Positions 42,699 to 50,803 of a stretch of 52,961 nucleotides of DNA are shown piece after piece. The notes under the pieces are model-generated. The model made no database searches. It was not told the DNA's origin and saw only the letters and a program-made list of their open reading frames with translations. The stretch lies in contig JBEPTZ010000016.1 in assembly GCA_041691815.1 (NCBI GenBank), positions 1 through 52,961 of the forward strand. The letters run 5' to 3'. Position 1 is the first letter of the stretch, and each line of letters starts with the position of its first letter. A program made the translations under genes and the position numbers. The stretch is from 70-18 sp041691815. GTDB taxonomy: Bacteria > Pseudomonadota > Alphaproteobacteria > Acetobacterales > Acetobacteraceae.

Positions 42699-43676
42699 AT
42701 GAGCCATAATCTGTTCGGCAAAACGATGGCATTCGTCGGCAAGACGCCTTGGCACGGTCTGGGCACGCCGGTTCCGGCGGGTGTCGGCAGCGCCGCCATG
42801 ATCCGCGCCGCCAACCTCGACTGGAAGGTGCGCAAGGAGCCGGCGCCCGGCGCCCGGGTCATCCACAAGACCAAGGGCCGTGATGTCTACGAGCGGTACG
42901 CGGTAACCCGCGATCGGGTGGGCGAAGAGACCGTCGCGCCCATGCTCGGCATCGTCAAAGACGCCTACGAACTGGTGCAGAACGACGAGGCATTCGCCTT
43001 CTTCGATCCGCTCATCTCGGCCAGCCAGGCGCGCTACGAGGCAGCCGGCGCGCTGGGCAACGGCGAGCGCGTCTGGGTGCAGGTGCGCGTCGGCGGCACG
43101 ATCGAGGTGGCCGAGGGCGACGCGGTGCAGAAATTCCTCCTGCTGGCTAACTCTCATGACGGCAGCGGCTCACTCAGTCTGCGCTTTACCCCGATCCGCG
43201 TCGTCTGCGAGAACACGCTCAACTGGGCCACCCAGGGCGGCGAGCATGTGGTCAAACTGCGCCACAGCCGGCGCGTGCATGACCGGTTAGGCGATCATCA
43301 GACCGAGCTCCTGCGCCAGCTGATCGACGATACCTTCAACCGGATGGCGAAAGACTTTCGCCGCCTCGCCGCGGCCCATGCCGATGCGGCGCGGCGGGCG
43401 CGCTTCCTGGAGGCGCTCTTTTCGACAAAGTCCGACCCCAAGGGCGAGTCGCCCATCTGGCAGCAGCGCATTGATGCGGTGCTGGCTGACAAAAAGGTCA
43501 CGCCCGCCGCCTCGCGCCATAGCATGTGGGCGCTGTATAACGCTGTCACCCGCGCCGAGGACTACCGCGAAACCCGCGAGACGAACGCCGAAGCTCGGCT
43601 GGAGCGGGTTTGGTTCGGCAGCGGGGCCGACTTGAAGATTAAGGCGCTCCACGCGGCGCTGGCCTTATGCGGATGA
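42699..43676 (+). CDS. DUF932 phage/plasmid-like protein
   Basis: A 325-aa protein of the DUF932 (phage/plasmid-like TIGR03299) family. It begins MSHNLFGKTMAFVGKTPWHGLG and has VTRDRVGEETVAPMLGIVKDAYELVQNDEAFAFFDPL, FLLLANSHDGSGSLSLRFTPIRVVCENTL and VKLRHSRRVHDR, the family's core. Members are common on plasmids, phages and islands; their molecular role is unsettled. Here it lies between helicase and methyltransferase genes, 30 bases after the first and ending 11 bases before the second, so it is part of the operon. Confidence 0.88.
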   Translation: MSHNLFGKTMAFVGKTPWHGLGTPVPAGVGSAAMIRAANLDWKVRKEPAPGARVIHKTKGRDVYERYAVTRDRVGEETVAPMLGIVKDAYELVQNDEAFAFFDPLISASQARYEAAGALGNGERVWVQVRVGGTIEVAEGDAVQKFLLLANSHDGSGSLSLRFTPIRVVCENTLNWATQGGEHVVKLRHSRRVHDRLGDHQTELLRQLIDDTFNRMAKDFRRLAAAHADAARRARFLEALFSTKSDPKGESPIWQQRIDAVLADKKVTPAASRHSMWALYNAVTRAEDYRETRETNAEARLERVWFGSGADLKIKALHAALALCG

Positions 43677-43687
43677 CAGCAGGACCT

Positions 43688-45553
43688 ATGCGCAAGAAGC
43701 TTATCGAAGTCTCGATCCCCCTCGAAGCGATCAACAAGGCCTCGGCGCGGGAAAAATCCATCCGCCATGGCCACCCCTCCACCCTGCATCTGTGGTGGGC
43801 GCGGCGGCCCCTGGCGGCATGCCGGGCGGTGCTGTTTGCGCAACTGGTGGACGACCCCTCTGCCTGGCCCGACCGCTTTCCCACCGAGGTGGCGCAGGAG
43901 GCCGAGCGCAAGCGGCTGCATCGGGTGATCGAGATGATGGTGCCGTGGGAGGCGTCGAACGATGAGGCGATCCTGAACGCCGCGCGTTGGGAGATCGCCC
44001 GCTCGGTTGCCTGGGGCCTCGGCGAGGAGCCGCCGCCGGCGACCGATGGGCCGGCGATCCTGGATTACCTGCAAACCAAGGCGCCGCCGGTCTACGATCC
44101 GTTCTCCGGTGGCGGCTCGATCCCGCTGGAGGCGCAGCGCCTGGGCCTGCGCGCCTATGGCAGCGACCTCAACCCAGTGGCGGTGCTGATCGGCAAGGCG
44201 CTGGTGGAGATCCCGCCGAAATTCGTCGGCCAGCCACCAGTCAACCCCGACGCCAGGGCCGAGCGGGCGCGCGGCGGGGCTTGGCAGGGGCGTGGCGCGC
44301 AGGGGCTGGCGGCGGATGTGCGCCATTACGGCCAATGGATGCGTGACGAGGCCGAACGGCGCATCGGTCATCTCTATCCGAAGGCGACGCTGCCGGATGG
44401 CTCGCAGGCGACCGTGATTGCCTGGCTCTGGGCGCGCACGGTGCGCTCGCCCGATCCCGCCGCGAAAGGCGCGATGGTGCCGCTGGTGTCGTCCTTCCTG
44501 CTGTCCGCTCAGGAAGGCAAGAAGGCCTGGGTTGAGCCAGTGATTGACCCGACCGCGCCGGATGGCTGGCGGTTCGACGTGCATACGGGGGCGCTTGCGG
44601 CGGTGGATGAGCAACGGCTGAAGAAGGGATCGAAGACCTCACGTGGCTCCAATTTTGCCTGCGTATTGACGGGCGCAGCGATCGATGGGGGCCACGTGAA
44701 GGCTGAGGGCATGGCTGGACAGATGGGCGCACGGCTGATGGCAGTGGTCGCGGAGGGAAGCCGTAGGAGGATTTATCTTTCACCGACGGATCAACAGCAA
44801 GCGACAGCTTTTCATGTACCCCCCGCAGAATCGGGCGCCATCGCCCAAGCGCTGCCTAACGATCCGCGGGCGATCTGGTGTACGTTGTATGGGCTTGATA
44901 CTTTCGAGAAGCTCTTCACCCCGCGCCAGTTGGTGGCGCTGACGACGTTTTCCGATCTCGTGGCCGAGGCGCGGGAGAAGGTGCTGATGGACGCACGCGC
45001 GGCAGGCCTCCCCGCCAACCCCACCCCGCTCCACCAAGCCGGCACCGGCGCCACCGCCTATGCCGACGCGGTGGCAACTTACCTGGGGTTCATGGTCGAT
45101 CGCGCAAGCGACCGAAATTGCTCAATATGCTCCTGGGATGCTGGCCCACCCGGAACCAAAGCATCGACGGGTGGGTCCGCGAGGACCGCGGGCGTACGAA
45201 ATGTGTTCGCACGACAAGCGATCCCGATGACTTGGGACTTTGCAGAAGCAAATATCTTTAGCGGCTCCGGGGGCGGCTTCCTCAGCTCTCTGGACTGGAT
45301 AATCCCGGCTGTCCAGCGTAGCCAAGTTCCAACCGGGGATGGAGAAATATTCTCGATCGATGCCCGAAAGAATTCGTTTCCTATTCGACCCGTAGTTATT
45401 TCTACCGACCCACCTTACTATGACAACATTGGTTATGCCGATCTATCCGATTTCTTCTACGTCTGGCTCAAGCGGTCACTCAGCGGCATCTGGCCCGATC
45501 TGTTCCGCCGTCTGACGACGCCTAAGGGTGAGGAACTCGTTGCTACCGCCTAG
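43688..45553 (+). CDS. DUF1156 adenine-specific DNA methyltransferase, N-terminal part ending at an in-frame TAG
   Basis: COG1743-type N6-adenine methyltransferase. The DUF1156 start KLIEVSIPLEAINKASAREKSIR..HPSTLHLWWARRP is complete. SAM motif I is DPFSGGGSIPLEA (Asp137). The catalytic motif DPPYYDNIGYADLSDFFYVWL (Asp574) is present. Reading ends at a TAG (45551-45553) after LVATA, but the same frame continues with RHGGREEAEAFF, the normal next part of the family, where relatives read LVATPYRHGG. So a Tyr codon probably became TAG. The centre (45,100-45,460) is clearly less GC-rich, hinting at recombination. As it stands the protein is 621 aa of an expected 970. Confidence 0.9.
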   Translation: MRKKLIEVSIPLEAINKASAREKSIRHGHPSTLHLWWARRPLAACRAVLFAQLVDDPSAWPDRFPTEVAQEAERKRLHRVIEMMVPWEASNDEAILNAARWEIARSVAWGLGEEPPPATDGPAILDYLQTKAPPVYDPFSGGGSIPLEAQRLGLRAYGSDLNPVAVLIGKALVEIPPKFVGQPPVNPDARAERARGGAWQGRGAQGLAADVRHYGQWMRDEAERRIGHLYPKATLPDGSQATVIAWLWARTVRSPDPAAKGAMVPLVSSFLLSAQEGKKAWVEPVIDPTAPDGWRFDVHTGALAAVDEQRLKKGSKTSRGSNFACVLTGAAIDGGHVKAEGMAGQMGARLMAVVAEGSRRRIYLSPTDQQQATAFHVPPAESGAIAQALPNDPRAIWCTLYGLDTFEKLFTPRQLVALTTFSDLVAEAREKVLMDARAAGLPANPTPLHQAGTGATAYADAVATYLGFMVDRASDRNCSICSWDAGPPGTKASTGGSARTAGVRNVFARQAIPMTWDFAEANIFSGSGGGFLSSLDWIIPAVQRSQVPTGDGEIFSIDARKNSFPIRPVVISTDPPYYDNIGYADLSDFFYVWLKRSLSGIWPDLFRRLTTPKGEELVATA

Positions 45554-45589
45554 CGTCACGGCGGCAGAGAGGAGGCCGAAGCCTTCTTC

Positions 45590-46603
45590 ATGCGGGGTAT
45601 GGGCGAAGCCCTGACCGCGATGCGCAAGGCGGCGACCGACACTGAGCCGCTTGCGATCTACTACGCGTTCAAGCAGTCCGAACTCGCCGAGGAGGGCGTC
45701 GTCTCGGCTGGTTGGGCATCTTTCCTCCAGGCTGCCGTCGATGCCGGCCTTACCGTTGATGGCACATGGCCGGTCCGCACCGAACTGGCCAATCGGATGA
45801 TCGCCAGGGATACAAATGCCCTCGCATCCTCCATCGTGCTGGTTTGCCGCAAGCGCGGCGAGGCGGCGCAGACTATCACGCGCGCCGAATTCATCCGCGC
45901 GCTCAAACGCGAAATGCCGGATGCGATCGACGCCATCCGCAAGGCCGGCGTCGGCCCGGTGGACATGGAGCAGTCGGTCATCGGGCCGGGCATGGGTGTG
46001 TTCACCCGCTTCGAAAAGGTGCTGGAGGACGACGACAGCACCATGAACGTGAAGACCGCGTTGGGCATGATCAACCGCGTCTGGGAGGAACTCGAGAACG
46101 AGTTGGACACCGCCTTCGACCCGGAAACCCAGGTGGCGCTGGCCTGGTTCGCCACCTATGGCTTCGACGCCAAGCAGTCCGGCGAGTTGATCACCCTGGC
46201 CAACGCTAAGAACATCCCGCTCGGCGCGCTGTTCGCCTCGGGCGTGTTCCAGGACCTGCACGGCCGCGCCGGCCTGACCCCGCGCACCGATCTGCCGCCC
46301 GGCTGGTCCCCGGCTACCGATCGCACTCCGACGGTATGGGAATGCGTGCAGCATACCGCCCGCGTACTGAACGCCGAAGATGGCGGCGGCGACGCCGCGG
46401 CCGCGCTGGTGGCACAGATGGGCGCCCGCGCCGACGCCGCCCGCGCGCTCGCCTACCGCCTGTTCGAAATCGCCACCAAAAAGAACTGGGCCACCGAGGC
46501 GCTGGTCTACAACGAACTCGCCGAGGAATGGCCAAAGCTGGAAGACCGCGCCAGCCGGCTCGATAATGCCGAACCCGCCGCGCGGCAGGCGACGCTGCTC
46601 TGA
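45590..46603 (+). CDS. C-terminal part of the DUF1156 methyltransferase, downstream of the TAG
   Basis: In the same frame as the preceding gene: MRGMGEALTAMRKAATDTEPLAIYYAFKQSE is the continuation of the methyltransferase (post-catalytic motif with IYYAFKQ), and the rest (EFIRALKREMPDAIDAIRKAGVGPVDMEQSVIGPGMGVF) is the usual DUF1156 C-terminal region. It could be made only by readthrough of the TAG or by restart at ATG 45590; GAGAGGAGG lies 14-22 bases before it, longer than ideal but possible. If neither occurs, the gene is a pseudogene. The end is followed 29 bases later by the HEPN gene. Confidence 0.8.
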   Translation: MRGMGEALTAMRKAATDTEPLAIYYAFKQSELAEEGVVSAGWASFLQAAVDAGLTVDGTWPVRTELANRMIARDTNALASSIVLVCRKRGEAAQTITRAEFIRALKREMPDAIDAIRKAGVGPVDMEQSVIGPGMGVFTRFEKVLEDDDSTMNVKTALGMINRVWEELENELDTAFDPETQVALAWFATYGFDAKQSGELITLANAKNIPLGALFASGVFQDLHGRAGLTPRTDLPPGWSPATDRTPTVWECVQHTARVLNAEDGGGDAAAALVAQMGARADAARALAYRLFEIATKKNWATEALVYNELAEEWPKLEDRASRLDNAEPAARQATLL

Positions 46604-46632
46604 CCGGCAGGAGCGCAAGGGAGCCGCGCCCG

Positions 46633-47325
46633 GTGACACATGAGGAAGACGCGCTGCGCCGGGTGCAGGATGGACTGCTGCATTTGCGCCGTGGACTGGC
46701 GCCGGTGGTGACCGCCCGGATGCAGGCAAGGTTCGGCGCCGACTGGCCGAGCCGCGCCAGCCGGGCCGGCGGGGGACGCGCCGATGCGGCCCTGGATGCC
46801 TATGGGCTACTCAGAACGATGATCGACTGCTGGCGGGAGGCGTTCGCCGAGACGCTGCCGCGCGAGGAACGACACCTTGCACGCTCCTTCGTCACCATGG
46901 CGCTCGAGGCGCGCAACGCGGTGGCGCACGCTGCTGCGGACACGCTGCCGCAGGCGACCACGCTCCGCTACCTGGACGCCATGCTCCAGCTCCTGCGCCA
47001 CGTTCAGGCACCGGCGACGGAGGTAGAGGCGCTGCAACGTCTCTACGACGCCCAACTCCGCCCTGATGATGCCGGGCAGCAGGGGGCGAGGCCGGCCAGT
47101 GGGATAGGCGGTGCGAAGCCGACGGGCACGATCGAGGCGCGACTGCTCGCCTATGTCAGCAGGAACCGGGGCCTAGACGACGATGAATTGTCGCGCAACC
47201 TGGATATTCGGCCGCGACAGGCCATCAACCAAGCCGCACGGCGACTCGTCGCCCAAGGCAGGCTGCGGCGGGCGCGCGGCCCGGCCGGCAAGATTGTCAA
47301 TTTCGCGGAGGAACCCTGTCCATGA
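46633..47325 (+). CDS. HEPN (Swt1-type) protein with winged-helix-like C-terminus
   Basis: A 230-aa protein. Residues 8-135 form a Swt1-family HEPN domain: RVQDGLLHLRRGLAPVV, ALDAYGLLRTMIDCWREAF, and the R-x4-H motif ARNAVAH (Arg94, His99), the catalytic pair of HEPN ribonucleases. After a glycine-rich linker, residues 165-225 (IEARLLAYVSRNRGLDDDELSRNLDIRPRQAINQAARRLVAQGRL) look like a winged helix. The HEPN part is clearly homologous to the first 130 residues of the next protein, with R and H at the same positions. GTG start at 46633. Its stop overlaps the next ATG (ATGA). Toxin-like RNase activity is inferred. Confidence 0.82.
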   Translation: MTHEEDALRRVQDGLLHLRRGLAPVVTARMQARFGADWPSRASRAGGGRADAALDAYGLLRTMIDCWREAFAETLPREERHLARSFVTMALEARNAVAHAAADTLPQATTLRYLDAMLQLLRHVQAPATEVEALQRLYDAQLRPDDAGQQGARPASGIGGAKPTGTIEARLLAYVSRNRGLDDDELSRNLDIRPRQAINQAARRLVAQGRLRRARGPAGKIVNFAEEPCP

Positions 47326-50300
47326 GCAGCGACAAGGAAATCGTGGGGCGGGTGCAAGAGGGACTTTATCACCTCCGCAAGGGCCTCACTCCGTTTGTGG
47401 ATGCGCGGATGCGCCGCGCGCGCGGGGCCGATTGGCTGCGCTACGCCAGCCGCGCGGCCGGGGCTGGGCCGGACGATGCACTGGACGCCTATGGGCTGGT
47501 CAAAACTATCATCGACAACTGGCGCGACGTGTTCGACGAGGCATTCTCCCGCAACGAAAAGCACCGGGCGCGCAATTTCGCCTCGGTGGCGCTGGACGCC
47601 CGCAACGCCACTGCGCACTTGGCGCTGCCGCTGAGCGACGCCGAGGCGCTGCGCTACCTCGACGCCATGCACCAGTTGCTGCGCATGGCCAAGGCGCCGG
47701 ATGCCGAAGTGGCGGTGCTACGCGAACTGTATGACGCCCAGCGCAATCTCGGTGTCGCAGCGGCAACACCAAAGCCTGAGCCGGCGCCAGCGCCCCCACG
47801 GCTGGACCTCGCCGAGGACGACGGGCCGGCCAAGGCGCTGCGGCCATGGGTGGAAGTGGCGCTGCCGCACCCGGACGTCATCGCCGCCCGCTTCCAGGAG
47901 GCGGAGTTTGCCGCCGATCTGTTCGCCGTGGATGCGGGGTTGGCCGGCGAGAGCTACGCCACGCCGACCGCGTTCTTCCGGATGACCTTCCTGACCGAGG
48001 GACTGAAGCGCGTCCTCGGTTCGGTGATCCATCGCCTCGCCGGCGGTGGCGGCGACCCGGTGATCGGCCTGCAAACCGCGTTCGGCGGCGGCAAGACCCA
48101 CACCATGCTGGCGATCTATCATCTGGCAAAGCATCTGCGCGAAGGCGGCGACCCGGCGGCGCTGACCGGCATGACGCCGCTCTTGGCGCCACTCGGTAAG
48201 GCCCGGCTGCCCAAGCCGAAGGTGGCGGTGTTCGTCGGCTCCTCCAAGGGCACCGACGTCTCCCTGACCCTCAAGGGCGGCCCGCAGCTGCGCACGCTAT
48301 GGGGCTACATCGCCTGGCGGTTGGCCGGCGATCGCGGTCTGAAGCTGGTGGCGGAGGCCGAGGCCGCGCGCACCAACCCCGGCTCCGAACTGATGGTCGA
48401 GGTGTTCCGCCTCGCCGGGCCGTGCGTGATCCTGCTGGACGAGGTGGTCGCCTTCGCGCGCCAGTTGCCTGATGACCGGTTCGAGGCGCTGCTGTCATTC
48501 ATGCAGTCGCTGACCGAGGCGGCCAAGATGGTGCCTGGCGTGCTGGTGGTGGGCTCGCTGCCGGAAAGTGCTGCTGAAGCCGGTGGCGACAAGGGCGCGG
48601 CGGCGCTGACCCGGTTGCAGGCGGTGTTCGGCCGCGTGCACTCCAGTTGGCTCCCGGCCTCCGGTGACGAGACCTATGAGATCATCCGCCGCCGCCTGTT
48701 CCAGCCGCTGGATACGGAAGGGGAGCGGGCGCGGGACCAGACCGTAAAAGCGTTCCACGACCTCTACCGCAAGAACCCGGCGGAGTTTCCACCCGAGGCG
48801 AAGGAAACGCGCTACCTCGAACTGTTGCGCCTCTCCTATCCCATCCACCCGGAACTGTTCGACCGGCTGTCGAAGGACTGGGCGAGCCTGGCCAATTTCC
48901 AGCGCACCCGCGGCGTGCTGCGCTTCATGGCCAATGTCATCGGCGTGCTGTGGAACATGCAGAGCCGCGACCCGCTGATCACCCCCGGCCGCGTACCGAT
49001 CGCGCATGAGCGGGTCCGGGCCAGTGTCCTCTATCCGCTCAATCCGGCTTTCGGCGCCGTCGTGGACAAGGAAGTGGATGGGGATGGTGCGCTACCGGCT
49101 CGTATGGAAGCCAACACCACCCGCCGTATGTCGCAACTGCACGCGGCCACCCGCGCCGCGCGTTCGGTGTTCCTGTGTTCCGCGCCGCTGGTCGGGCGCC
49201 CCAATGCCGGGCTGACAGGGCAGGGGTTGCGTCTGGCGTGTGCCGAGCCCGGCGATCAGTTGGCAATCTTCGGAGAGGCGTTGCGGGAGTTGAGCGAGCG
49301 CGCGACATACCTCTACGAGGAAGCCGGGCGCTACTGGTTCTCCACCCAGCCGACGCTGAACCGCCTCGCCGACGACCGCGCGCGCGCACTGGCTGATCGG
49401 CAGCATGAGATCGACGCCGAGATCGTGCGCATGCTGACCGCGGACGCCGCGTCCAGGGGCAGCTTCCATCGCGTGTTCGCGGCACCGGATGATCCGACGG
49501 CGATCGACGAGGCACAGGCGCTGTCGCTGGTCATCCTGCGCCCCAGCACGCCGCACGCAGGCAAGGGCATAACTGGCACCGCGGCGACCGAGGCGGTTTC
49601 CGAAACGCTGATGCGCTGCCGCTCGTCGCAACGTCGCTCTCGGAACACGCTGATCTTCCTGGCGGCCGATGAGGTGTATCTGGCAAATGCGCGAGAAGTC
49701 GTGGCGAAAGCCATGGCCTGGGTCTCGATTGCCAGTGACAAGCGCCTCCTGGAGCAAATGACCAGGGCGCAGACCGCGGACGCCACCGACAAGGTGAAGA
49801 ACTTCGGCGACGGCGCACAGAAGGCGGTACGCGCGGCCTGGAACCACATCTTCTACCCGATCAAGAGCGAGACGCTCGGCAAACCCTTCGACCTGGAGCA
49901 CAGCCTGATCTCGTCGCGAGACCGGGCAGCGATACCGACCGTGGTATATGACAAGGTCAAAGGCGACGGGATCGCGCTTGAAAAACTCGGCGCCGAGCGT
50001 CTGTGGGTTGCGTTGAAGCCGATCTGGCCCGCCGATCGCCCGCATCTGCCGATATCGGAGCTCGCCGACTGGTTTACCTCGTTCGTCTACCTGCCGAAGC
50101 TGCGAGACCGAGTGGTGCTGGAGATCGCCATTCGCGATGCGGTAGCCAAGCTGGACCCGCAATTCGGCTATGCGGACGAGTTCGACGAAGCCAACGACCG
50201 ATACCGCAACCTGATCTGGGCTCAGAACCCGCCAGAACTGCCCCCGGCAAGCGCCGTGGTCGTGCGCGCAGCAGAGGCGCTGACACAACTCAGGGAAGCA

Positions 50301-50642
50301 CAGGCGAAAACGCCCCCTCCGGGTTCCTCTCCCGGTGAGAAACCGCGGGACCCACCGGGTGGCTCGGCGGAGCCTCCACCGAACGAGCCAGCTGCTCCAC
50401 GCAAGCTGCGGCGTTTCTATGGTTCGGTAGAGATCGACATGGTGCGGCCGGTCAAATCGTTCGACGGCATCCTGAATGCAGTTGTGATGGAACTGCAGCG
50501 GACACCGGGCGCAAAGATAAAGCTGACACTCGAGATAGAGGCGGAGGCCGAGGATGGATTTGCGGACGGGGAGGTTGGGGTGATCCGTGACAACGCAAAG
50601 CAGTTGAAATTCAATACGGGATCAACCGGATTTGAGGATTAG
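47322..50642 (+). CDS. DUF499 ATPase with N-terminal HEPN (Swt1-type) domain
   Basis: A 1106-aa protein. Residues 8-137 are a HEPN domain paralogous to the preceding gene (RVQEGLYHLRKGLTPFVDARM; ARNATAH with Arg94 and His99). The rest is COG1483/DUF499: Walker A AFGGGKTH (Lys258), FVGSSKGTDVS, Walker B VILLDEV (Asp373-Glu374), and the C-terminal RFYGSVEIDMVRPVKSFDG..GAKIKLTLEIEAEAEDGF block. Such ATPases sit beside DUF1156 methyltransferases in predicted defence cassettes and resemble the BREX ATPase BrxC/PglY. It overlaps the HEPN gene by four bases. The ATPase could gate the nuclease domain; this is inference. Confidence 0.88.
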   Translation: MSSDKEIVGRVQEGLYHLRKGLTPFVDARMRRARGADWLRYASRAAGAGPDDALDAYGLVKTIIDNWRDVFDEAFSRNEKHRARNFASVALDARNATAHLALPLSDAEALRYLDAMHQLLRMAKAPDAEVAVLRELYDAQRNLGVAAATPKPEPAPAPPRLDLAEDDGPAKALRPWVEVALPHPDVIAARFQEAEFAADLFAVDAGLAGESYATPTAFFRMTFLTEGLKRVLGSVIHRLAGGGGDPVIGLQTAFGGGKTHTMLAIYHLAKHLREGGDPAALTGMTPLLAPLGKARLPKPKVAVFVGSSKGTDVSLTLKGGPQLRTLWGYIAWRLAGDRGLKLVAEAEAARTNPGSELMVEVFRLAGPCVILLDEVVAFARQLPDDRFEALLSFMQSLTEAAKMVPGVLVVGSLPESAAEAGGDKGAAALTRLQAVFGRVHSSWLPASGDETYEIIRRRLFQPLDTEGERARDQTVKAFHDLYRKNPAEFPPEAKETRYLELLRLSYPIHPELFDRLSKDWASLANFQRTRGVLRFMANVIGVLWNMQSRDPLITPGRVPIAHERVRASVLYPLNPAFGAVVDKEVDGDGALPARMEANTTRRMSQLHAATRAARSVFLCSAPLVGRPNAGLTGQGLRLACAEPGDQLAIFGEALRELSERATYLYEEAGRYWFSTQPTLNRLADDRARALADRQHEIDAEIVRMLTADAASRGSFHRVFAAPDDPTAIDEAQALSLVILRPSTPHAGKGITGTAATEAVSETLMRCRSSQRRSRNTLIFLAADEVYLANAREVVAKAMAWVSIASDKRLLEQMTRAQTADATDKVKNFGDGAQKAVRAAWNHIFYPIKSETLGKPFDLEHSLISSRDRAAIPTVVYDKVKGDGIALEKLGAERLWVALKPIWPADRPHLPISELADWFTSFVYLPKLRDRVVLEIAIRDAVAKLDPQFGYADEFDEANDRYRNLIWAQNPPELPPASAVVVRAAEALTQLREAQAKTPPPGSSPGEKPRDPPGGSAEPPPNEPAAPRKLRRFYGSVEIDMVRPVKSFDGILNAVVMELQRTPGAKIKLTLEIEAEAEDGFADGEVGVIRDNAKQLKFNTGSTGFED

Positions 50643-50803
50643 GCGAATAGCTATTTGCGGTAGAGCAAAAAATCCAGACCAGAATTTCGACGGGGGGACC
50701 ATCTTGTTGACCCCACCCCCACCTCCTTGTGTTGGCGGGGGGGGGCCGGCTAGGCGCGGCCATCTCTGCGTTGCAGCCGACACCATTGGAGACACATTGA
50801 ACC
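50643..50803. other. Gap with a 9-G tract and C-rich stretch
   Basis: The 161 bases between the DUF499 and HNH genes hold a C-rich run (50711-50722) and nine consecutive Gs (50737-50745) that can pair to form a GC hairpin, perhaps ending the cargo operon. A homopolymer of this length could also slip. No gene is visible. Confidence 0.45.

Noticed and set aside
39162..50642. Direct assignment to BREX or DISARM
   Set aside because: No PglZ phosphatase, BrxA/BrxB or DISARM drmA, drmB, drmC genes are present, although some single components are related.
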